A stretch of DNA of 39,028 bases from Lingula anatina. Taxonomy: Eukaryota; Brachiopoda; Lingulata; Lingulida; Lingulidae. Both the position numbers and the translations under genes were made by a program. The stretch is taken from assembly GCF_001039355.2 (NCBI RefSeq), contig NW_019775682.1, forward strand, positions 145,009-184,036. The letters run 5' to 3'. Each line of letters starts with the position of its first letter. Position 1 is the first letter of the stretch. The notes beneath the pieces were generated by a model that saw only the letters and a list, made by a program, of their open reading frames with translations, was not told the origin of the DNA and ran no database searches. Positions 24,420 to 36,055 of this stretch are shown here, in pieces.

Positions 24420-27400
24420 TGAAGGCATGAGAAAGAAATGCCTAGGCCTCAGTGACAGCTTTCGTGCTTCGATGCTAAAAACCAGAAGAAACCTCGTGAT
24501 ACGTAATACAAGTGTATTGCATTATTTCCTATTATTTCCTGACAAAGGGACCCTGGTGTATATAAAGGCCGTTAAACTGGAAACCCTGGTATTTGTTAGA
24601 CAGCCGAAACAACCCCTCTTCCAAGACATTGACTACCTACGACCACGTAATCATAATTGCAGCATCTTCCGAGCCCGTGGTCCGTGTGATGGCTGGTGTG
24701 GTCCAGCGAGATGCATCTTGTTGCGATTAACCAGGCATGATAAAGTTGTTTATTTCATGTCCGTAGACACTTTGACACTTTTTGCTTGAGACCCTCGAGT
24801 TCTTACAAATACTTGTATGCACACTTCCGCGTTGATTTGTGTCTTCAAGGCTTCGTATTGATACAATGGAAACCCCGAGGTTAAGTTTCAAATGCTGGTT
24901 GCACCCTATCCAAACGATACAATTATTTTGCTTAAAAGGAAGCGTTGTTACTGGGAGTGAAAATGGGAAAGCGTGTAAATGTACACTTTCGTGACTTTGT
25001 TTGGCCATAAGTCAGAAAATTTTCTCAAAGTCACAATCCTATAACTATCTTAAATTGGTTGTGACTTACTAGTGCGAGGTTAAGGAAACACTGAAAAGTC
25101 GTTTAAGACATTTGGGCCATTTTCTGTATCAGATGTCATTAATTATCTGGTTGGCGTTAAGAACTGCACATTTGCTGTGGTAACTTTTATTTTTAAACAA
25201 TGCCAGACACTATACAAGCAAAACCTACATATTAAAATGTCATCTTTCAGATTGTATTTCTTCGTGAATTACATTGTATATAACATTGTTGTATTACGTA
25301 CGGTATTACGTACGATGTAGCGTAAAGAAATTACTGTGGTAAACGGACATACTATCCTACATTGCACCATTACACACTCAGCAACCCATAAAAACTGTTT
25401 GTTCTTTCTTATAGAGAATCCATAATATTCAAGTTGACATCTTAGTAAAAGGAGAGGGTACAAATTAACGTTCCCTTATAATAAATGTCCCTTTGTTGCC
25501 GTAGTTTTTTTTTTTTTTTCAACATTCACTATATCATGTGCACGGGTGGCAAACTCTTCTGTTTTATTTTGATTCTCCGTTTGCCGTTCTTTTTTCGTCT
25601 TTCCTTCCTTCTTTCCCTACCTCGCTCCAATTTATTTTTTTTTCTTTCGCCCATTCTTTTAATTTAATTTTCTGTGTGAATAAATGCAATTGTGCTCAAT
25701 AATTTTCTTAAGTGTAAACTGCAATTTTAATTTTACATTTCTAGACTAGGACCTCTTACAGAAATATCAGTTAGGATATGACCGTGTCAGCGTGCAACAG
25801 GGACAGATCTATAGGGACTTGTAGATAACTATGTAGCCAAGTACCCGTTTTGCCCAGACACAATCCACGTGAAACGGGGCCATATATATATATACACAAG
25901 TCATGGATATCAACTCCAGTGTCAATGACGGCGTCATCTTCTTTCGAAATTATACTATGAGAATAATAAGACACCACGGGAAACATAACCCAACTATCCA
26001 TCACGGTATCTGCTCAGCTGATACGGGTCACTTGAGCTGTATGGGACGTTACGTTGAAAAAGATGTGTAGAATGAAGTAACAGCATCACTCTTATGTAAG
26101 ACGCGAAAGACTGTCTGGTGATAGATTAAATATAATGAAAGTAAGCTGATGAAAGCACGTCAAATAAAAAAAAATAGTACAACCCTTTCAAGAGAAAGAT
26201 GAGCAGATTGTTCAAAGCAGACGCAGCAGAGGCCAAAATAGGTGTGGCTTACGTGGGAATATCTCTCAAATATGGCAAAAATAAGGAAAAATAATAATAA
26301 TAACTAAAAACAAATATAAATTAAGATAAATTTATTTTAAAAATTGATAGAAAACACTTACAATACACAAAAGTGGGCTGCTACCGAAAATTGATTTTGG
26401 TTTTTGATGGTCACGCGAAACGACATTTAGAAATTTAACCTGTGACATGCGATTTTAACCTTTTAAAATTCGGACCAAACTCTCACGCCATCTAGAGATA
26501 GTATAAAAGCTTGACATGCAATTCCTTATTTCAGTTATTTACGTTATAAATGTAAATGGTTATTTTAAATCTCAACTCAATAATCGATTGTAGAGTGATG
26601 CGTAATGGTTTTATCATAAATAGGAATTGCATTCAACTGAATGAGATTTTTAACGATAAAAACTCTCGAATTAACACGAATTAAGCAAATACGGCTCCTC
26701 GCCTCCGAAGCACAGAAGGGAGTATGATGAAGTATGATCTTATATCTTATTTATTTGCACAAGAAATTCAGGAAAAGTCAGAAGGCATGCAGGTTAAATA
26801 CTTAGAAGTTGAAAGTTCATTTCACGAGTGAAACATCTGATGCATGTATAGTTTTTTATCGCCTTAATCCAGTGAGGGCACTTCCAGGGGGTAGCCTACC
26901 GGTACATGTGCATTCTGCAAATTCTGCTGAAAAGTTCTTATTGAATTTGCAATATTTTCAAGCATTAATATTAAGTCAGATACTCCTGGGAAAGAAATGA
27001 GCGCCCGTGCTAGCGAAGGAGGAATGAGTTTTAACAACAATAATCTTGACCATTTTAAAAATTGTCTACTTTGGAGAGCACAGGGCGTGATTGTACTCCC
27101 CCCCACCCCCCTTGCGTCCGTCCCCTTTTCTTGCTTATCCATCCCATCGATTGGTAACATTGGATATAGAATGCCCCACATCACGGCAGGACACAGCAAT
27201 CACAAAAACTTGACATCAACAAGATGAAATGTATACCATTTCAGCAGTTTTGATAATGGGGTGATGATAATGGGCCTCCACATCGCCTATTGTGTCTGAA
27301 TCTGTCTGAATGACGGACTGACGGCCATGATTACCTGTGTACAGCAATTTCCGAAGCGTTGCATTCGCCCCATACCCGTAAATATCCCATGTAGACAGCG

Positions 27401-28141
27401 TTTATGTAAGAGGAGAACTAGCAGTTGTCCCTGGTCATTCTGGTCATCGACTTGCAACCTAACCAACACAGAATGTCCTATTTGCTGGACACTTCAACTT
27501 TTAAATTTACGTTTTCTATGTGAAGTCTCTTCATTGTTTCCTGGTGTATATTTATGTGCACTTATTATTTTAGAGTGTGGGTGAGTGCAGGTGAGTGTGT
27601 GTTTGTTGGGGGTGGGGATATGACAGCTGCCTCAGTATATACTATCAGCCTTTAAAAAATACAGCAAAGTCAAATATTTTATGCATTTCCTGTGTATGCA
27701 AATATACTTGTCTTTCCCAATTCAGATTTCTCTTAGCTACAAACCCCCTCAAATAAAAGTGGTACTTGATATTGATATTTCTTTCTGAAATGTATAAATG
27801 TAGAGAAACACATACTAAATGTAGTAGGTCTACGATGTACGGCTGTCTAAACGTAAAAGGAAACATTAAAAACTAAATTCCTTGATTAAAGATGGTACGA
27901 AGCATCGAATCCAAGTGCAAAACCGGACCAAGCTTTATTCACGAGTCGGCCTTCAGTCGTCGGTCGCGGACCCCCCCCCCCCCCCATTCAAATAATCCTG
28001 GATCCGCCCATGGATGTGATTGTTGATGTTGTGATTGAGTCTTCGACCATTAACTTAAAGTTCTTAGCTTCATTTTAAAGCAATGAAATGTGAACGAATC
28101 ATGACATTAAAGAAAAGAATAAGAAAAATATTGTGCGTACA
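24420..28141. other. Intergenic region between globin and PPP6C
   Basis: No gene recognised. A 12-base word GTATTACGTACG is repeated in tandem at 25291-25314, and TATATA lies at about 25882-25893. The largest frame nearby (24298-24789, plus) overlaps the globin promoter and first exon region antisense and lacks family resemblance. Confidence 0.45.
27971..27985. repeat. C homopolymer
   Basis: Fifteen C preceded by GGTCGCGGA and followed 20 bases later by CTGGATCCGCCC. Such C or G runs next to this type of sequence are probably repeat ends. The length is unreliable. Confidence 0.9.
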
Positions 28142-28142
28142 G

Positions 28143-28418
28143 GGTCCCATTGGGAATAGTGATCACAGTTCACGGGAAATAAAATCATTAAATCACAAAT
28201 CCCAATAAATAAAACTTTAATCATATCTCACTGATAATGAGAGTCAAAAATCCTGAAAATCATGAATCACTGGGTATAATGACTTTGGGTGAAGAAGGGT
28301 GAAGAAAAAGCCGTATTCACGTGTCACGAGAATAGGCTGCTTCACGGATCCCGCTCAATAAAATGAACGTTGCAGGCATCTCGCGAAATAAAAAGTTACG
28401 AAAATATCCAGTGGGACC
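28143..28418. mobile_element. MITE-like element upstream of PPP6C
   Basis: GGTCCCATTGG at 28143-28153 is inverted at 28408-28418 (CCAGTGGGACC), matching at 10 of 11 positions. The 276-base body is rich in AATCAC, CACGGG and GAAATAAAA words and has no coding frame. Many CA and TG dinucleotides sit where CG would extend these words, as in decayed methylated repeats. No clear target duplication was seen. It ends about 365 bases before the PPP6C ATG. Confidence 0.5.
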
Positions 28419-28745
28419 TCATTCTACTTCTATTCCTCACGCCTTAAACAGAGTGGATCGAACCGTTTTCACCGGGTGTTGGTCTAATTTACTGGTAGGC
28501 CCCTATGTCGAATTCTTTTTTGTTTGATTTTTTATCTTTTTATAATTTAAATTACAATAAAAATTGTTACTTTCGTAATTCATTCAGCTTATAAATCATC
28601 TTATTTCTGCAAAATCAAAAATATAAAGGGATTAAATTAAACAATTTTATTTCTATTAAACTTCCCCGGTCTGCCTACAAACAGTGTACAAATCCTTGCC
28701 AATCGAACACGGTAATCCATGCACCAGTTTACAAATCTCGTATAT

Positions 28746-28754
28746 TCTCGCGAG
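28746..28754. promoter_or_regulatory. TCTCGCGAG promoter motif of PPP6C
   Basis: This matches nine of ten bases of the TCTCGCGAGA palindrome known from TATA-less housekeeping promoters. It lies 31 bases before the PPP6C ATG, with no TATA box in sight. A second partial match, TCTCGCGAAA at 28379-28388, lies inside the upstream MITE. Confidence 0.45.
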
Positions 28755-28784
28755 TTCACAGATATAACTGCTTCCTGTTAGAAA

Positions 28785-31700
28785 ATGGCGGACAAGTGGG
28801 TCGAAATCGCAAGACAGTGCAAATATTTACCAGAAAATGACTTGAAGGTTTGTAATCAGATTCACTAGATAATCGGGTGCTTTGCGTTTGGTATTTGAAA
28901 GTTGTTTCAGGTTGCTGTGTCATCTTGAAAACAAGATCAATAACAATCATAAGTATATACAACCACGGCACAGGCCATGGTCTCTTGACTCAAGCCGTTG
29001 GTGCAAAAGACTGTTTCATCATCAGGTCTAAACCCGAGCCTGAGGTGCCATGAAATGACAAAATGTATACTGTTTTAGATATTCAAAACATAAGTAAATA
29101 CATTAAAAATTCCATAAACGTGGTTCATTTAATGGAAAAGCAACAAGAGTCAAGACAGTGTTACGTTACTTGTTTGGTCAGACCAGCAGGATCATGGATG
29201 AGTTTGTTTTCTTTTTTCAGAAACTTTGTGACTACTGCTCTGAATTGTTACTGGAGGAATCCAATGTACAGCCAGTGTCCACCCCTGTCACAGTGTGTGG
29301 TGACATTCATGGACAGGTAGGTGACAGTATGTAACGTGACAAATCATGTTACCAATGCGTCACTGTCTGCGGTGACATCCGTGGACAGGTAGGTGACAGT
29401 ATGATCTGACATGTCATCTTACCCTTGTGTCCAACCCTGTCACTGTCTGTGGAGACATCCGTGGACAGGTGGGAGACAGGTGTGTGTATTTGGAATGCAG
29501 TTTTACTTAGCTGTTTTATCTCCAACTCTCCTCATATTGACTCAGTAGCTATTGCAAACATATGTCATTACGTGGCCAATAATTATTTTGCAGTTTTAAA
29601 GCATAATGTAATAGAGCTGTATTTGATAAAAAGTACTTTTTTTTTCAGTTTTATGACCTAAAAGAGCTGTTCAGAACCAGTGGGGAGGTTCCAGACACAA
29701 ACTATATATTTATGGTGAGTATTTAATTTTGACAGCATGTCTCTTTGGGTCTAATAATTAATGTACTTTAATGTCCAGTTATTTTTAGATTCATAATAAT
29801 TAATTATAATAATAAATTAAAATCCATAAAACATATTCTGTAGACTTTACAAATTAAAAAAATTGGGCTTCAGGAGTTCAGATATGAGTAGAATTTATTG
29901 AGGTTTCTATACTTTACCTTGTACGTATTGCAAGAACCCAGTTGCTGATTTACCCCTATGATAATCTATGAGATTACTTCTTCCTTAATTACCACCTTTT
30001 TCATTGAATTATATTGTTATTATATTATATTGCTTTCAGGGTGATTTTGTAGACAGGGGATATTACAGTTTAGAGACCTTCACACTACTTCTTACGCTAA
30101 AAGCAAGGTAATAAACTTTGTGATTTTTCAAATTTTATCTCTAATTTTAGGTTCCTACTTGTTTTAGATTTGAAAATGAATGCTTCATTTAATTTCCAAG
30201 GAGGTTAAGAACTTAAGTTTCCATTTAAGGGACTTCCTCTTTCTCCCTTATATATAACAATGAATTTGAACAAAATATTTGACAAAACTATACTTTCTTT
30301 ATTTTTTTTGCTAGATGGCCAGATAAAATAACACTCCTACGAGGGAACCATGAAAGTCGACAGATTACTCAGGTGTATGGTTTTTATGGTGAGTTCATTG
30401 TAGCAAATAAAATTGCAAAGGTGTGCATTCCCAGTTTAGCTAGTATGTAATGCAACAGAAAGTAGCCCTTATATTTTACTTTTTGTAAGAGATATATGAA
30501 ACTGATTATCTATTAACTAATTGTAACAGTTGCAGTTGCTGTGGTAATATTTGAGAAGAGGTTGTTTTATATCATTGTTTCAGATGAGTGCCAGACAAAG
30601 TATGGAAATGCCAATGCATGGCGGTACTGTTGCCGAGTATTTGATCTGTTAACAATAGCTGCGGTAAGTTACTGAAGTGGGCAGTATTAGATGACCACTG
30701 GTCAGTCAGTGATAGCAATAAATGGGATACAGTGTTAGGTTAAAAGATAGGAATGGTTCAGAGGTGATGCCATCTTACATGTTTATAAGCATCAATCTTT
30801 ATTTGAGACATATTTGTGATAATCATTGTTAAGTTAGTCTTTTTTGCTGAAAAGAATACCTTTGAAGGACTGCTGTTGAACTGCCAGTTTTCAGCAAGCT
30901 GTAGGTCCTCAAAATGTAGAGTTAGATATGTAATAGCATTTAAGTTTAGTAAAGTGTGGAACTGGATCATCCACACACATACTAATACATGTATTGCATT
31001 ATATGTATTGCTATATTGAATATATTTGCAGATAATTGATGAGACCATCCTGTGTGTTCACGGAGGTTTGTCACCAGACCTGAAGACATTGGATCAGATC
31101 AGAACAATAGAAAGGAACCAGGAGATCCCACACAAGGGGGCGTTCTGTGATATCCTTTACCTCCTGGTTGGTTTACCCCTTTTGTGGTAGCTAGGGGGAA
31201 GGGGGAGAGACTGTGTTCTCCAGGGGTAAAAAAAGCTGATTGCTTTCTTCTCCAAGCTAGGATCAATAATTAAAATTCTTCTGTGGTGGGTCTAGAAACG
31301 TATGCACTGTTTTCCTTAACTGCTGTCTACATCTGGTCTGGTCTGACCCTGAAGATGTGGAGACGTGGTCCATCAGCCCCCGGGGTGCAGGATGGTTGTT
31401 TGGAGCTAAGGTGACATATGAGGTGAGTTAAAGGAATAACCTACCGAGGAGGCCTCTGAATCTTGTAAATCCATTCTGGCTATATCTCTTGTATTATTTT
31501 TTTTTTCAACAATGGAAGCCATTATTCTTGTGTGTGTTTTTGTTTGTGTACAAAAATATGATCTTATTAATGCTCATTACTAAAGATTGTGATTTTTCAA
31601 ATTATTGTTCTAATGTGTGTTAAATTGAGGATCAACTATATATATAATGAAATGAAATGAAGTTTTAGATATAAGAGCATAGATATGCAATATCACAAAT

Positions 31701-32420
31701 CATATAACCATTTATTCATATTTCAGTCCTGTTGTATATAAAAAAAAATAATAAAAGTAAATAAATAAAACTTCAGTTTTAGGCTGTTTTAAACTTAAAG
31801 TTAGGCATTTTGTACAACTGGATTTAAATTCTGTCTGCCATTCTGCTTGGTATTTTAACCTTGACTTAAGAAAATATATGAGTGCAAATGCACATACCCA
31901 TTAAAAATTCACCAAATTGATACGGTACATGTACTCTTGGATGCATACTTTAAAGTCAGTAATTATTATTAGTACCCAGCCAGTTGTCTCTAGGGCAGCA
32001 GAGTGCTCTTTGTAGAAGAATGTCATGTCACTTATTAATATAAAAGAGCCTTAGTGCACTATTAAACGCTGAAAGATTATCAGGTTGGGCAGTAACAAGG
32101 TCCTAGGTGTCGGTTGTCTGGGAGAATTTTCCAGAGGACTTTGTTTTCGAACCTGTTTCATTTTATTAAAGGCATCATATCTGATTCCCACCAAATTCAG
32201 TTTCCTTTGAAAAAACATTTTTTTTTTTCTTACTCACAAATCATTGGTCTGCCCATCCCTTACTTCACAGTGATCAATGTTTCATATTTTTAAAGAAAAT
32301 AAGTTCTGAATGAATGGTCAGTCACTTAGAAGTGTTAGAAGAAATATCAATATCTAGTTCTTTTATTTGAGGATTTTTTATTGTTTTGAAGGTCAAAATG
32401 GGGAAAGAAAAGTGACTTTG

Positions 32421-32495
<75 letters not shown>

Positions 32496-33084
32496 AAGAA
32501 AATATGATTTTGGGGAAGTTTTTCAAGCATGGACGGTATACCTTTAATTCCTTTCATTTCATTTCAGTTTGTCCACATCAATGGGCTAAGACTTATCTGT
32601 AGGGCTCACCAGTTGGTCCATGATGGTAAGGCTTTGGTGTGAGTCTGGGGGNAGGGGGGGGGGGGACATGACAATTCCATTTATTTCCGAAATTTGGTTA
32701 TATCATAGCCTTTTGTAAAAAATAAATGTGGTAAAATGTAATATTGCAACAGTTGTTATTATGAAATTGAATGATTAAGTATTTTCTGATATTTCATACA
32801 TCTAATGTTTCTTTCTTTCTTTCCTTTTTTTTTCTTCATTTCTTTCTTTCTTTTATTGTTTTTGTGATGCAGGGTTTTTCTTTTATTTTTCAGGGTACAA
32901 ATTCATGTTTGATGAGAAGTTGGTAACAGTTTGGTCAGCCCCTAACTACTGCTACCGCTGTGGCAATGTGGCTGCTACGCTGTCCTTCTCAGACGCAGAG
33001 ACAAAAGAAGGTAAAATATTTCACGCAGTGCCTGACAGTGAACGTGTTATTCCTCCACGCACAACTACGCCGTATTTCTTGTGA
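28785..33084 (+). CDS. PPP6C: Serine/threonine protein phosphatase 6 catalytic subunit, ten exons, 301 aa
   Basis: A PPP-family metallophosphatase (PP2A/PP4/PP6 group) that dephosphorylates Ser and Thr in the cytosol and nucleus, in complex with SAPS-type regulatory subunits. Exons: 28785-28847, 29221-29316, 29649-29714, 30040-30107, 30315-30388, 30584-30663, 31032-31149, 31331-31422, 32568-32625 and 32894-33084. The joined frame is unbroken. The metal and catalytic residues are all present: Asp49 and His51 in GDIHG, Asp77 in GDFVDRG, Asn109 and His110 in GNHE, His159 in VHGG and His233 in RAHQ. The C-terminus TTPYFL is the PP6 tail. Nearly every segment matches vertebrate PPP6C (for example [21 protein letters not shown]), and only the N-terminus is four residues shorter. 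The ATG at 28785 is the first in frame and fits that alignment. Intron 7 is AT-AC, and degenerate copies of the exon 2 end follow exon 2. Confidence 0.97.
29317..29468 (+). repeat. Two decayed tandem copies of the exon 2 end and donor site
   Basis: Exon 2 ends with GTGTGTGGTGACATTCATGG then ACAG and the donor GTAGGTGACAGTATG. Similar sequence recurs ending at 29388 with the same donor GTAGGTGACAGTATG, and again ending at 29468 with donor GTGGGAGACAGG. The donor spacing is 72 and 80 bases. Both copies would encode TVCGDIRGQ, with the metal-binding His changed to Arg. Neither has an acceptor. Reading through from the real exon meets TAA after five codons, so they are not coding as part of exon 2. 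Confidence 0.85.
31150..31330 (+). other. U12-type AT-AC intron (PPP6C intron 7)
   Basis: The intron starts ATATCCTTT, the exact U12 5' splice consensus. It ends TTCCTTAAC (31312-31320, the U12 branch-site consensus) plus TGCTGTCTAC, so the branch adenosine is 11-12 bases from the 3' end. The intron splits codon Asp189 in phase 1 and restores [11 protein letters not shown], as in vertebrate PP6. No GT-AG pair gives this frame. It is 181 bases long. The other nine donors and acceptors examined fit the GT-AG class. Confidence 0.95.
32423..32491. repeat. (AT)n microsatellite in PPP6C intron 8
   Basis: About 69 bases of uninterrupted AT dinucleotides, 76 bases before exon 9. Confidence 0.95.
32647..32665. 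repeat. G tract with an ambiguous base
   Basis: A G-rich run in PPP6C intron 9 that includes an N at 32652. The base count here is uncertain. It is intronic, so the protein is unaffected. Confidence 0.9.
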
Positions 33085-33835
33085 TTTATATCATCTGTAT
33101 TATGTACAGTATCTGATGTATTTATGGACAATGCCGTTATAACATTTAAGTCTTGAGAAGATGAAAAAAAAAAACTGTTCCGCTTAAAAGTTTTCGAAAA
33201 GAACGTTTTCTATAAAGATTCTTGGCATAGCCTGTATCCTAACGGTAGAGATCAAAATTGAGAAGAGGACAGCAAAGTTTTATCAGTGAACTTACTTTCT
33301 GACCATACATGTAAAATTCATTGGTGCAAAGGATTTAACGCCATTCTCTTTCTACCTGCTCCCTGGAATCCACATTATTCTCTCTGTTGCAGTTTCAATG
33401 TGAGCAAAAAGAGGCTATTGTATAATAGGTTTATTACCAGTAGACTGAAACTAACAGTGGTATTGTACAGTAATGTAAGGTCAATCCCATTCTAATTTTG
33501 ACACAGTGTCGTGTCACTTCAAGATGTGCTGATGAATTATACAAAAATGATCATCTTTGGATATTTGCAACAGTTATACAAATGGACAATTTTAAAAAGT
33601 TACAAATCTCACAGAGAAGCTTACTAAATGGTGCGTTCTCTGAGTTCGCCTTGTGCGTGTAAATTTTTCTTAGATTTTTACTAAAGAATTTTGCCTAAGA
33701 AGAGGAGGGTCTTTAAAAAGGTGCGGGTTTTTTCACATCTGAATCATGAGAAGCGTCCAAAATAATCAGGATCCCAATATTCTCAAAATTTCTGATTTTA
33801 TCAGTATAATATTTTAGAAAATTGTAAAGATATTT

Positions 33836-33845
33836 TGTAAATAAA
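33836..33845 (+). terminator. Candidate poly(A) signal of PPP6C overlapping a Pumilio-type motif
   Basis: AATAAA at 33840-33845, about 755 bases after the stop codon, overlaps TGTAAATA (33836-33843), which matches the Pumilio element UGUANAUA. It is the best AATAAA after the stop, with AT-rich sequence before it. Actual use is unproven. Other AATAAA words occur near 34166-34173. Confidence 0.45.
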
Positions 33846-35780
33846 ACAGCTTAGTAATATTTATATATTTGGTGTTTCTTTACTCGTCATTGATAAATAT
33901 GTTTATAAAAACTACCACGTGTTATTCGATGCCATATGGAAATGTATTTTAATTAAGAAAACTGGAAGATGCACGGGTTGAGGATGGGGTTCTTTTCTCC
34001 AGTTACTGCAATGCGAAGAGTGGTTATGTCTCGAGATATTTTCTCGTCTGGTTACGTCTAAAGTGGAGGGGCGTAAAGTGTAGTCCTTTTTAAGAACGAA
34101 GTATTTTATCCAAGCACTTCAAAATGGAATAATTACGGAATTTTGGGAGTGGATTAATCATAATAAAAATAAAACCTTTGTCTTAGAATCAGTGTAAATC
34201 AGCGTGAAGTGGACTTATTTTTGACCACAGGATTGTCAGCTCACTTTTTATGGATACAAAGATTTTTTCTGTATCTGCTATGGTAACATTGGAGAGGGGC
34301 AGCTGATTTTGCCTTATAAACATTCGTGGAATTGATTTTGCTTTAAGTTGAAGTAATGTCACTTCATATAAACTAGTGTGTGCGTCATTTAATTGCTCCT
34401 CATATCTTTCATTATTCTTCTTCATTTCCATTATGAATGTAAAACTGTAAATCTTCTGGTGGTAATTTTAGATAAATTATAATTATAAATGACGTGAGAT
34501 GACGTACCCGAGGACTTCTACTTTACATACAAATGAAAGGAGGAGATGAAAGCTGCACCTGAATATGCAGTTTTAATTGCCGGGGAGTGGATAGGGACGG
34601 CTGTTTGAAATACGATGACAGGGAGATCAAACGAGGGCAGTCATCAAAAGCGAGTTTATTCTTCGCTAAAAGCTCTCAGCTTCAGAGTGCCATAGACACA
34701 AACATTTGAGGACAATATTGGATTAATGCTGTTTTCTTTTGAAAAGTTAAATTACAGTTGTCAATCGAGTAAAATATAAGTGAAAGACAGAATCATCAAA
34801 TGATAGTAAGTTTTTTTTTTCTAAGGTGAACTGTGAATAGCTATTGCTATATGCTAAGTAACGTTTTAGAAAAAGATTTAATATTCCGCCCAGCTAAACC
34901 GTTGTCTAAGACCAGTGACGCATATGAAAGGATAGGGGACGCCTAATAATTATGCAGATTTGATTTCTGACTTGAACGGGCCTGTGCGCCCGTCTGAAAT
35001 CTGATGAGAGGTCAGTGACCTTAGGACAGCCACCCTATAAAGTGCGTTTGCCGAATTCCTTGATAATTCATTGCTAATCAACGTGTAAATATTTTTAAAG
35101 GTTCCAGATCATTAAGATGGCGAGGTATTTTATTTTGTTATTTATTTTTTTTTTCATGGTAAAGATACAATTTTACCTTGATGTACATCCAATTTTACCT
35201 TGATGCATCAGTGCCGTCTAACAGCGAAGTGGTGATTAAGAAAACAACATGAAAAGCAGAGAAAAGCAAAACATGACACCAAACTTGAAAGAGATTAATA
35301 AATATTAACTGAAGGAAATTTCGCTTGCTGAAACAAGAAAACATTATTACGGACTCGCTGGAGATGTGAAAAGGGAAAATATTAGACAATATATCACATT
35401 CCTAAAATATAAAATGGGCTCTTAATTGTATAAAACCAGCTCCACGAGTCACCTGCGTGTAGATATATCCGAAATGAGTGTTCGTAAAAATTATTTCCTT
35501 TTATCCTTTTTGCGTTTTTAGACCTGGAAAGGTGACTCTACCTCAAGGGGTACATGTCTATATTCCATTACTCACAGCCTTTTGCACCCTAACATATCTT
35601 CATAATTAGGTAGAATAATTCAACGAATTGTTAATTTTAAATGCGCACCTTCTGGCCAAAACTCAAACTAAGGACAAACCACTCTGCTGACGCCCCCTAG
35701 TTGGATAATTTATTGCTTTTTAAAACATAGAACAACAATTAAGTTCTTATTTAAAATGTAAATTTACATAACGTCTCCCC
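33846..35780. other. Intergenic region between PPP6C and the secreted TSP1 protein gene
   Basis: AT-rich, with no exon supported. The minus-strand frame at 34189-34431 begins MEMKKNNERYEEQLNDAHTS and looks coiled-coil-like, but it has no splice or family support. Confidence 0.4.
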
Positions 35781-35788
35781 TATATAAT
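35781..35788 (+). promoter_or_regulatory. TATA box of the secreted TSP1/WxxW gene
   Basis: TATATAAT after CTCCCC, 66 bases before the ATG. This predicts a transcription start near 35811 and a 5' UTR of about 36 bases. Confidence 0.55.
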
Positions 35789-35846
35789 ATCTTGAGCGTA
35801 CTGGTCAAAACTACTTGATAACTCAGCAAGAAGACGGAGGTGTGCC

Positions 35847-35995
35847 ATGACGTTCTCAGCTTACCTGTTCCTGGTGGTTCTAGCCACGGCGACAGCCACT
35901 CCTGGTAATCAATTTCATTTTCTCACCTTTTTAAGCTTTGAGAACTATTTGCGTAAAGGCGAGTTAAGTAAAGTTACAACTATGTACGTAATGAG

Positions 35996-36055
<60 letters not shown>

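Noticed and set aside
24561-24568. TATAAAGG on the plus strand as a divergent promoter
   Set aside because: No plus-strand gene follows it that can be supported.
24298-24789. 163-codon plus-strand open frame
   Set aside because: It overlaps the globin promoter and 5' UTR region in antisense, has no recognisable family, and its length is plausible by chance. The promoter elements explain the region better.
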